DNA of 64,000 nucleotides from Vicia villosa (Eukaryota; Streptophyta; Magnoliopsida; Fabales; Fabaceae), in NCBI RefSeq assembly GCF_029867415.1, contig NC_081180.1:237716823-237780822 (forward strand), in the 5' to 3' direction. Position numbers and translations under genes: made by a program. The notes below the pieces were generated by a model, which saw only the letters and a program-made list of their open reading frames with translations, was not told where the DNA came from and did no database searches. Below are positions 34,471-46,796 of the stretch, piece after piece (the first letter of the stretch is position 1; each line of letters starts with the position of its first letter).

Positions 34471-37400
34471 TGTAGCAACCTGCCTAAAAATTATAACTTA
34501 GAGAGTCGCCACCTATTCTGAAGGGCGAATAGGAAACCCTACGCAGTATAGAGATCAGGGTAAGATACTATATTCAGGTCGAGGGAAGGTGTTAGGCACC
34601 CTCAACCCTTTCCTAAAGGCTAACATTCAAAGATAAAGGTTTATGGCTAAAAAATAAAGAAAGATGACAGACAGTAAATAGAGTTAAAAGGCTAATTATA
34701 TTGAACATGATTAGAGTTTGGAAGAGGGGGACTCGCCTTGTTGCCAAGTGCCTACGTATCTCCTTAGGGAGAATCAGAGTCAACGTAGTTCGGGCACAGG
34801 ATTGTACGCCTTAGAATTGATTATGAAGGTCGAAGGTATTTTGAGTTACCTTGTCGTAGTTTTGAATTTGATTTGAAAGGCATTTTGAATTGCCTAGGAT
34901 AAAAATCCGTAGTGTCGTGGTTTAGTGTGTTTTAGATTTGGGCGTACAACCCTGGTTTTAATTTGTTACCATTAGTCGCGATAATCAATAGGTTTGATTA
35001 CCATGGCTAACGGATTAAAGGGAGGATTGCTAACCACTATAATCGATAGGTTCAATTATCGCGAATAGCAAATGCGCGTGTTTTAATTATCGTTACCCCT
35101 CATAATCGATAGATTCGATTACAAATAATAACGAATTTGGATGAAGAGAAAATGCTAACCATCGTAACCAATAAGATGGTTAAAACCATTTAGCAAAATA
35201 ACTATTAGTATTTTAATTTATAGGATTTGATTAATTAAATTAATCGATTATTAATCATCGCGACCAATAAATTTAGTCGGAACGAATAATAATTTGAATC
35301 CTAATGTTTTGATACTTTGGCCCAAATGGGAGGGAGCAAACCCTAATATATTAATATATTTCTCTAGGGTTGTTGTGATTTATATAATTGTTTAAACCGA
35401 TTAAATAAATTAAATCGGATTAGTCGGATGATCAAGAAAACAATCCTAAGCCTAAATCTAATTTAATTATATTATTAATGTGATTTTAAAATTAAACCAT
35501 ATAAAAATATTAAGTTTTAATTATTAACTATATAAATAATATATAAAAGAAAATAAAAGAATAATAAAACCTGGGCGTGTCATCCTATGTAGCGTGTCCC
35601 TGAGGGAGTATGGTGGAGGCGCAGCTCCTGGGTATTAGATCTTGTATTGATGTGATCCTGTGGTCTTCGCGTGAGAGTACATGATGAGCTCCCCTAGATA
35701 GCGCGCACTGGATCTGCAAGTGAGTCTTAACACAACAAATGCCCAAAATAAATTGCACGAGACAGGGATCGAACCGTCCCTCTCGCGCTTGAGAATCAAA
35801 GAGGCATCTCCACTGAAGCACGCTTATCTCGCTGTTAGTGCAACGCGTGAATAATATAAAAAAACAGTTTAATTGAAACTGCAAAAATATAACGCGCGCC
35901 AAACCCATCATCCCCTTCCTTCAGCCTGGTTTTTCTGCATACGAATTAGTTGCGATTTAGCTACGGTTACGCCCATAGCTAATCCCTGCCATCAACCACT
36001 TCACGCAATACAACCTATAAATGTAAGATAACTATGCGGTTCGATTGGAAATTGTATATTGACCAAGATAATATCCTTAATTTGGCCCAATTTTGCATGA
36101 AACGCGAAGCCCCAACCTGAAACCTTCAAAACCTAACAATGGCAGATATGGATTCATGCACTTAAACAGAAATTAAACCACACAGGAACAATCTCCACAT
36201 CCGTATAAACACAAACACGTCCTCAAAACCAGTTTATAACACATAAATCAATACAATCGAAATTTTTTTAGGAAAGATCAAACCGTGGCTCGTATGGAAT
36301 GATTCAGCATGCGTTGGCTACAACTAGGGATTGGTATAGCTTCAGAATCACCCCAAGAACATGCTTGAATCTTCAGAATGCTTTGAAACCTCTCCAATCC
36401 TCAAAACCGAATTTATCTTGTTCTTGATTTTTTTTGAAGTTAGTTAGGGTTCCTACCGTCCAGAATATCGTCCCCAGAACCTCCCCTAATGTCTGGCTTT
36501 GGTATCTTTATATAGTAGATTGATTTAGGTTAATAATTCTGAACAAAATCTCCTTGAATCAAGATGTTGAAATTTGATTGAAAATCCACCTTGAAACTTT
36601 CCAAAATTGGCCTAAATCTAATCTCCCTTTACCTATCTTGATGCCCACGAATTTGTACTATATATTTGTCATATTGATTGATTTTCTTTGATTGGAAAAT
36701 CAATATTTGATTTTAAACAAGTTATTTTATATTTTATACGAATTATTAATACTTATTGAATTAAAATCCAAATAAATAAAAATAAATATCATAATAATAA
36801 AAATAATTATTTTAAAAATCATTATAAGGCCCAAGGTTAAGTTTGAAATCTACATCTTAGGCCCATTGGTCAAGGAAACCCAAAATCACTTAGTTAGGTT
36901 TATATGTACTTCTCCAAAATCGACCAACTTCTAAGCTTTGTATCTTCTTCAATTTTAATCATATGAACGCATTCTAGGACTTTTTTAGAAAGCTCAAAGA
37001 ATCCTCTAAATGACCTTTTTGGTTTCACCTCGATTGAAGCTTCCATGCTCGAGTTATGAGCTTTGACCCAAAAGGTATTTTTGTTGACTTTCTTGAAGAC
37101 CTATAATGCATTGGACCATATCTCTTGAATGAAACATTTCTGGCCTTGGCTTGTGAGAGACAAAGTTGTAGAGAATCAAATTTCCTTCAAAATAGGCTTT
37201 GAGTGAGGAATTTCTGATATTCCATGTGAAAGTTATGCCCAGTCAAAGTTGGGTTGACTTTCTCCTAAGAAACCCTAATTTGAACCTTTGTGTATTTGTT
37301 CATCTCTGAGTTTCTATTAATGGAATCATGATCAATCTTTGATCAAATGATGGTTGTACTTCACATACTAGATGTTGACCAATGATCATAGTTTGAATCA

Positions 37401-37540
37401 TGCTTTGATTGCAGTTGACCTTCAGGTTTGAATCAGTTGACTGTGGATCTTGGGGATTGTTTGAGCAAAGCTTTGGCATTGAATCTTGAACCTTGAGTCA
37501 TTGTGAATGGAACATGAAGGAAAAATTTTGGGGTATGACA
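34471..37540 (-). mobile_element. Solo LTR of an Ogre-like Ty3/gypsy element (3070 bp)
   Basis: On the minus strand it starts TGTCATACCCCAAAATTTT and ends GGTTGCTACA. It is flanked by a perfect 5-bp duplication GTTTG (34466-34470, 37541-37545). The start matches the LTR beginning at 62000, and ctctaagttataat...tggcgactc-type words match Ogre LTR ends. No protein is encoded; short frames inside are chance. A pol III B-box-bearing stretch lies at about 35755-35840. Confidence 0.88.
35755..35840 (-). ncRNA. tRNA-like stretch within the Ogre-like solo LTR
   Basis: The minus strand contains GGTTCGATCCC, a perfect pol III B-box / T-arm core, flanked by AGGGA and TCCCT that can pair. Upstream about 45 nt, TGCTTCAGTGG resembles a tRNA A-box. 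AGCGAGA at the 5' side can partly pair with TCTCGTG at the 3' side. A canonical cloverleaf does not form in my hands: the T-stem is offset. A degenerate tRNA or a SINE head is more likely than a working tRNA gene. Confidence 0.4.
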
Positions 37541-37790
37541 GTTTGGTTTTGAAAATTTGCTTGATGTTGATCAAGTGTTTTATTGATTTTGGTTTGAAAT
37601 TGATTTGAAAATTATTGATCTAGTTGTGAAGCGATTTGATTTAATTGCGAAAATAATCATTGATGAAATGTAACACAAAGGAAGATCAAAAAGTAACATA
37701 ATGCACAAAATGAGTTAACGCATGCAAAGGTAAAACACAATGACGGGAGGTTCATTTCAATCTAAGCGGTAAGACTCAAGCTTTTTCACT
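37541..37790 (-). mobile_element. Ogre-like relic, right of the nested solo LTR
   Basis: Continuation of the 33480-34470 relic past the GTTTG duplication. AT-rich, no coding sequence. Confidence 0.4.
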
Positions 37791-37874
37791 ATTGCTTCAT
37801 CTACAAAAGGAAGGATTCGAATTGGGGCAACTGCAACAAGAAGCCTTCAATAAGATCAAGGACTATATTGCCCA

Positions 37875-38137
37875 TGTAACACCCCAAATTTAGAAATTAA
37901 TTATTTATTGGATTATTTATGAACTATTGGTGAAATTTGTGTGAAGTATGATGTATGACGTGTGTGGAGTAGTAGTTGATTAAGGTGAATTATAATTATT
38001 TCAATTTAAATAATTGAGTGACATTATTTAGATTAATAGTAATAATAATAATGAAATAAATAAATTAAGGAGATTTGAGTAAGGGCATAATTGGGAGAGC
38101 ATAATAGGGGTCTAAGGGATAACTAAGTAAAAAGGAG

Positions 38138-38224
<87 letters not shown>

Positions 38225-38840
38225 AATGACAAAAGATGTTCATGTGCTATTATGAAATATTGTGAGTATGATGTGTTGATAAATGGTGTGCTTTATATGA
38301 TGATAATGTTCTTCTTAACTACTCTTCTTTCCTTATATCTTTTATAATGAATTGTGATTACACACCCTTTTTGTTTGAATGTTACCACCATGTAAGTAAC
38401 ACGCAGGCAATTAGGAGTAGTTTTGTAGAGACTCTGAAGATATCTTCGAAGTATTTTATTTAGTTTTGTTATGTTAGTGGTGTCTTGCTCTGATATGTAA
38501 CATCGAGTTGGGAACACTTTGTTTTGTGAACAATTATGTTCTTTATGACGTTGGTATACCTTATGACGTTCCTTGATTGTTAAATTTTTTATTGGCGAGA
38601 CCAATGTATGACTTTTTAAGAAGTTAATTATGATGATATGACGTTGATTCTGCTGCGAATCTTAAATGAATGTGTTGAATTATTATCAAATGCATGTTTT
38701 AACTGATATAACCCGTGTTACGGAGCAAGATTGAATTGTGATGTTTTCTAAGAAGTGTGACACCCTCATGTGGTGATTTTTATTTGATTTATTTTCGTAA
38801 ATCATATGCAAAATAATTGTGGGGTTATAAGGGTGTTACA
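37875..38840 (+). mobile_element. Solo LTR, Tekay-like, inside an RNase H relic
   Basis: Starts TGTAACACCCC and ends AAGGGTGTTACA. The flanking 5-mers are gccca (37870-37874) and accca (38841-38845), 4 of 5 matching, so an old duplication is likely. Internal words gtaacacgcagg and ctctgatatgtaacatcg parallel gtaacgtgcagg and ctctgatcatgtaacac in the complete Tekay-like LTR, giving plus orientation. It contains a 77-bp (AG)n run. Confidence 0.8.
38145..38221. repeat. (AG)n microsatellite, about 77 bp
   Basis: Uninterrupted AG dinucleotides within the solo LTR. Confidence 0.97.
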
Positions 38841-39138
38841 ACCCACCCCCTACTTTTTTCACTCCCTTGTAGAAATAAAAACATGAGATTGTACATCTCT
38901 GCGTCTGATGTAACCATAGGGAGCATGATTGCTCAATAGGATGAAAATGACATCGAAAGAGCCATTCACTATCTAAGTAGAGTCCTTAATGATGCACAAA
39001 CTAGGTATAGCATGGTTGAAAAATTGTGTTTATGTCTGTACTTCTCTTGTACTAAGTTGAAGCATTATATAAATCCAGTTGAAGTTTATGTCTCTAGGTT
39101 TATCTAGGTTTTCTTTTTGAATTTCTTAATACACTTTA

Positions 39139-41512
<2,374 letters not shown>

Positions 41513-42974
41513 CTTTATGCATCAAGTAACAGACCTCGTATCTCCAAATTTTGAAAATCTATCTCCAGCCACATCACATCTTAATACATTTCTGAATTAG
41601 ATCCCAATATAATGGTAATTATATTATGGAGATACATCTTCGTATATATTACGGAGATGCATCTCTGGACGCTAGTTGTTCAAAATTGCGCCAAAATCCT
41701 TATCCTTCCTCACTTCTAAATAAACAACTTTAAACCTCTTCATTTCTCAAACTCTCTCAAACTACATTCAAGAAATCAAGCAACTTCAAAACTTCCTCCA
41801 TCAACATCAACTCCAATCAACCATCTTCAAGCAACTATTTGTAAGTTATTGACTTTTATAAACTATATTGAGTTTTTGTATAAATTTGTAGAAATTGATG
41901 ATAAGGTTATCAAACAAACAGATTATACATGTTTGATAGCTTATACATAATGAGAAACGAGTTGGATAGGTAGTTTTGTTGATCAATGCATTATTTTTGA
42001 AGATTTGGGGGACTGTATTTCTCCATTGACGTTGGTGAGAGTTGTAGTAAATTTTGAAGATGCTTCTTCGGAATTCCGCATCGTTTGGAAACCCATAACC
42101 CGAAGATGCATCTCCGTAGTATATCAGTTTGCATTTTTTTGTCTTTTTTTGGATTGAACTCTTTATGTAACTCTTGTAGTGTGGTTTACTCACAGGAATT
42201 ATGGCTGATAGACAATATCGGTTGAGACATGGCAGGATTGCACAACATGCATTTGTTCAAAGGAAAATGAGTCAACAATCACAGACTCTTATTAACTCTA
42301 GCCTGATTGATGCAGAGGCGTCATCTTCTGGAACTCATGTAACTCATGCCTTCATCTTCTTCCCGTGGGTGACGAGTGTCCCCTCCTCATGCATCCCTGC
42401 CTCCATCTTTCCGTGGACGACAGAGTTCACCTATTCAGGCACCTGAGGCAGCAAAGGTACCCGAGTCACAGGAGGTACCTCAGACTATAGGCACCCCAGG
42501 CCCAAAAGACAGCATCGACATATAAGGCACCCTTGGACTAGGAGGCAGTGGAGGTACCTCAGGGGTTTAGAGAAAGTCGTCAAACTTATCATTGTGACCT
42601 CTTTACTGGGACCATACTGCCATACATGTCTGGGACGGAGAGGAAAAATTAAGTTGGATTCATTCTTTTTAAATTATGTTTGTTGTAATATTAAATTATG
42701 TTTGTTGGATTCATTCTTTTTAAATTATATCTGCAGGACCATGATTCGTTAAAAATCATCAACCATGGCATAAACTTACTGGCCTGCATCAGCCTAATGA
42801 GCAGTGGTTTCAAGAAGTTTTGCAGCTATCAAGGATGTGAGACTTGTGAAAGACCAATTATGTTACGGTTAACCATGGTATGATGCATCTACCACATGGT
42901 GAGATGTTTATCACACTGGACAATGTCTCATGTCTGCTGCATCTTCCAATTAGGGGAGACTTTTAGATCATGGG
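41513..42974 (+). mobile_element. PMD DNA-transposon relic, copy B
   Basis: Aligns closely with copy A (30494 on), beginning just left of the CTTTA solo LTR at about 39103. The coding relic starts at the ATG at 42201 (MADRQYRLRHGRIAQHAFV) and passes DSLKIINHGINLLACIS at about 42740. It ends at 42974 (LLDHG-like) where a copia LTR begins. Frameshifts and stops match or add to those in copy A. Palindromes lie at 41653-41666 and 42102-42115. Confidence 0.7.
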
Positions 42975-44258
42975 TGAAGGTGTGAAAAACACTAGAAAGG
43001 GGGGTTTGAATGGGGTTTTTAAAACATAATGCTTTTTAATAAAACAATTCCCCTTTCTTGAAACCACAAACTCGATACTATTGATAATAACAAAAAGATG
43101 CAAGGAAAGAACAAGGTATTTTTATACTAGTTCACTTGACAAATATCAAGCTAGTCCAGTCCACCCTTCCGAGGTGATTTCGCCTTTCTCAATCGAGAAC
43201 TTAATCCACTATAACCAAACTAATTACAATCACATGGGCAACTGTTGGTGACAAACCTTGCACAGGTACCCCTGTGACTAACTATAATGCACGAGCAACC
43301 GCCGGTGACTAACCTTGCACAGGCACCCCTGTGACTAACACCTGCACAAGCAACCGCTTATGACTAACAACCTCTAAGACTCTCTAGACCTAGACTTCTC
43401 GAGACTACCTTTACCCAGTCTCTCAAGGAACAATCAAACAACCTTTGATTAGGGTTTGTTTATAATATAGTGCTTCTACACAAGCAGTATGTAAACTTTT
43501 CTTTTTTAAATCTACGACTAAAAGAAATATGAAGCTATTAATAATCAATACGTAATGAATATGATCGTGAGCGTTCTTGCTTCTTCTTTCAGTCTTCAAG
43601 CCTTTATATAGCCAATACAATAATATATCCGTTGGAGGGCGGTTTTGGAACTTCCAGAAGTTTGGGGGCTTGAACGTAGTGGGAGACAAGATAATACGCA
43701 ACGTCCGTCCTTTCTTGGTAGTGGAACGAAACATTCGTCTGTACCTTGTACTACATAGTAAAGTTATCTTCTTTCCTTCTTGAACTTCAGAGGATCACTT
43801 CATGAGTTGGAAGAAAAGAGAATAAGCTTTGAATTTTTTATAACTTCAAGTCTTCAGAGTCACATCTTCAGAGTCTTCAGCACTTGGTCTTCAGAATCCT
43901 TTATCTTCATAAACTTGAGTCTTTAGAGCTTCAAGTCTTCAGTGTCTTCAGAACCATGTTTTCAGAGTCATTCAGCACTTGATCTTCAGAACTGGTTTCT
44001 TTAGACTTCGTAACAGAGTGATAACTTCAGATGATTATGCTTTTGAAGTGGTTGCTACTGTTCATCGGAACGTGTGTAGCGCAGAAACATAACCTGGTGG
44101 CTTCTGATGTTTTGGCCACGCCTTTTCATCAGAATCATAACTTATTTTTTAAGTAATCAACAAAACAAACGTTCGTATAAAAAAATTATTCATACCCACA
44201 TACACATTGTTATCATAAAAACTCAGAGACGTATTGTATAACCAATCTTGTTCTAACA
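42975..44258 (-). repeat. 3' LTR of a SIRE/Maximus-like copia element
   Basis: On the minus strand it begins TGTTAGAACAAGATTGG and ends CACACCTTCA, resembling the solo LTR at 31613-32749. TATATAAA lies on the minus strand at 43603-43610. The middle is rich in cttcagagtctt words. Its outer side abuts the PMD copy B relic. No matching 5' LTR is present, so the element is truncated. Confidence 0.8.
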
Positions 44259-44273
44259 ATCTCCCTCTTTTTG
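44259..44273 (-). promoter_or_regulatory. Polypurine tract of the copia element
   Basis: The minus strand reads CAAAAAGAGGGAGAT immediately before the LTR start, the expected position of plus-strand priming. This confirms orientation and that 42975-44258 is the 3' LTR. Confidence 0.8.
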
Positions 44274-44830
44274 ATGATGACAAAACAATGTATTTTGATG
44301 ACACAATTTTGTACATAATCATAAGATTTTCAGAGAGAAAAAAAAGATGAGGAATACTTATCCTTAATGAGAAACTCCTCCTGAGTCAAGGACTTGGTAA
44401 AGATCAGATGTCATGATTATGAACCATCCTGGGTAGCTCCCCTGGTTCCAATAGACTAGATACTATCTTTAGAGTCTTGATACCAGAGATCTTCCATTTT
44501 TGGAACTTGATTGATAGATTCATTTCAGAGCCTGATTTCCTTTCTGGAAAATGCAGTACCTAAATGAAATCCTTCAGAGCCTAATCTTGTTAGATTTGGT
44601 TGAGGTCTTTCAAAGCCTCATTGTCAACTTCAAGGCCTAGTTGCTTAAAATGCGATCTTTGTAAAAACTCAGAGCCTGATTATGTATGACATCTTCTTAG
44701 AGTTTGATTCCAGAATCACATTCTCGGAGTCAGATTTCCAAAGTACTCTCAGAGTTTGATTGCTAATATCTGATTTATAAATTGATATTCATAGCTTTCA
44801 ATGTCTGACGCCAAACTTTCTGAAAGTGAC
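44274..44830 (-). mobile_element. Internal remnant of the copia element
   Basis: Rich in cagagcctgatt/ tcagagtttgatt words and without a coding frame. This is probably the untranslated 3' internal region. The far end is not defined. Confidence 0.5.
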
Positions 44831-45015
44831 TTGACGTTGGATAAATATTGAGAAAAATATTTGAAAGTGACTTGACGTTGGATAAAATGATAGTTATTAT
44901 AAGAAGATTTGAGTTAAATGGAGAAAGAATATTTGATGTCGGATCAAGCACCACGATGCAATTAATTGAATTTGATTTGGGAAAAGGCTCGACGTTGGAT
45001 CAAGTTTGTTTTTGT
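44831..45015 (+). repeat. Recurring TGACGTTGGAT motif
   Basis: cttgacgttggataaa occurs near 44831 and 44870. Variants ttgatgtcggatcaag and ctcgacgttggatcaag lie near 44932 and 44989. Spacing is irregular. No gene or element was recognised. Confidence 0.6.
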
Positions 45016-46300
45016 TCTTTTGAAAATGGTTCATATTAGTTGTTTTTTATTTTTTTACTAATTAACAAAAGCAAAATGAGCATACATGACAAATACCCAC
45101 ACTTCAACCGAAACCCTAAATCTCCTTTCACTATTTTTGTATCAGTTATATTGAGAGATTACAAGGATAAGCGAAAAAATACAAATAAGATAGAATGAGG
45201 GTACATTTGAAATGATAATGGATACTAAAAGAAAATGCGAAAAAATAAAATAAATAAAGCATAAAAGAAATAATAAGAGAAAATGAGACGCACTATCAAT
45301 ACAAGAGTGTGAAAGTATAAAAAAGATAAATGGCCTTAAGGCCTTATTTCTAAATAGAAAAGCAAGAAAAGCAATAAATAAAAATAAACAAAAGACAAAA
45401 TGAGCTACAAAATGGGAGTGCAATTAAGAAAATGCTCTATGCTCAAAGGAGGGGATCCCACATGGGTCCGCTAAGAAATCAAGAGGGGTATGAGAAGACT
45501 TCTTCTTTCCCAATCTCACATTTGGTTACTATTCTTGTAAGCACCAAAAATTGGAGAAAAAATTTCCAACAAAATAGTAAAAATGTCATAACTTTCTCAA
45601 TTTTTCATGGAATTAAGAAAATGAGTGATGAAAAATCATCTATTCGATGTCACAAGCAAGAATTTATGCTCAAAATCAGCAAATGAACAACAACAATTTA
45701 CGTAAAATAAAAAATAAAAACGCGACAACCCTCTTTTGACCTTATTTGTCCATAACTTGCTCAATTTTTTTATGGAATTAAACAAATGAATAATGAAAAT
45801 TATTCTACTCGATCTCACAAACAAGAACATATGCTTAAAATAAATAAATAAATAACAAAAAATTGCAGAAAAAAACAAAAATTAACTCACATTTAATCAC
45901 GTTTGCTCATGGAGGTTCAAGAACACTTTAAACTCTTGATTTTAAATCAATGAAGTTTCCATGCAAAATGGTGATGATTAAGATACTAAATAAATGAAAC
46001 AAAAATAAAAATAAAATATAGTCAAATAAAGAACAAGCATAAGAGTCATTAAACAACAACAAATCACTTTTGCTTATGGAAGTTCAATAACACTTTCAAC
46101 TCTTGATTTAAAATCAATTGTGTTTTCATGCAAAATAATGATGATTAAGGTACTAAATAAATAAAGCAATAGTAAAAATGCAATAGAATTAAATAAGAAC
46201 ATGCATAAGAGCCAACATATTCAATAAAAAGAAAGAAATGACTTGAAAGAAAATGAAGAGTTTTTTGGCCTAGTTTAGTGAATGATTGGTAGTGAGATTT
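45016..46300. other. Non-coding stretch with two diverged tandem pairs
   Basis: 45585-45690 and 45745-45850 are diverged copies sharing ctcaatttttxatggaattaa and a following tcgatxtcacaa(g/a)caagaa. 45905-46040 and 46070-46210 are another pair sharing ctcttgatt(t)taaatcaat and tcatgcaaaat. The region is continuous with 52906 on, after removal of the gypsy element. No coding function. Confidence 0.6.
46296..46300. repeat. Target site duplication GATTT, left copy
   Basis: Matches 52906-52910 on the other side of the gypsy element. Confidence 0.9.
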
Positions 46301-46396
46301 TGATAGGTTATGCTAAGCTACAATTCTAGATATATGTTGCATAAGAGATAAAAATGATAAAACAACTTTTCTTCATATCCTCTTCAAACAGCATAC

Positions 46397-46461
<65 letters not shown>

Positions 46462-46639
46462 CTAGGGTTTAAGGTGCTGCATAATAAAATGGGTCATGGG
46501 CCCTTACACACTAAAATTTAAATATTCAAAGTTACTTATAAAAAATTACTAATGCTAGCTGCACCCCTACTGCATAATAAAGTCTTTGAACACTACCGAT
46601 TTCTTCTTGTTCCTAGCGGTCCTAATTAACTTCTTAACA
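46301..46639 (-). repeat. 3' LTR of the minus-strand gypsy element
   Basis: 339 bp including an (AT)n run. Apart from the run and scattered substitutions it matches 52613-52905. Confidence 0.92.
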
Positions 46640-46796
46640 ATACTCCCGGGCCCAAAAGGAACCTTGTCCTCAAGGTTCTTAGTGGAAGAGAATGGTTGTG
46701 GAAAATTCGAAATTGGGCTTGAAGTGTGAGAGTGAATGTTGGGTCCATTTGGGTTTTCCGCGGTTTAGGCTGAAGAAGGTTGGGCTGGAAACGAAT

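Larger units (their letters stand above)
37815..39110 (+). pseudogene. Ty3/gypsy RT-RNase H relic split by a solo LTR
   Basis: 37830-37874 encodes ELGQLQQEAFNKIKDYIA-like residues. From 38846 the frame continues through RLYISASDVTIGSMIAQ, a TAG, then AIHYLSRVLNDAQTRYSMVE and KLKHYI. This is the connection/RNase H segment of an Ogre/Tat-type polymerase: KIK-Y(L/I)..P, then LYxSxSD, then (I)YYxSRVL, then RYxxxEK. A solo LTR at 37875-38840 interrupts it, and removing the LTR keeps the frame. An in-frame stop and lack of the rest of pol show a fragment. Confidence 0.75.

Noticed and set aside
35585..35911. 108-codon minus-strand frame inside the Ogre-like solo LTR
   Set aside because: No domain, and it overlaps the tRNA-like stretch; an open frame in a GC-rich patch is likely chance.
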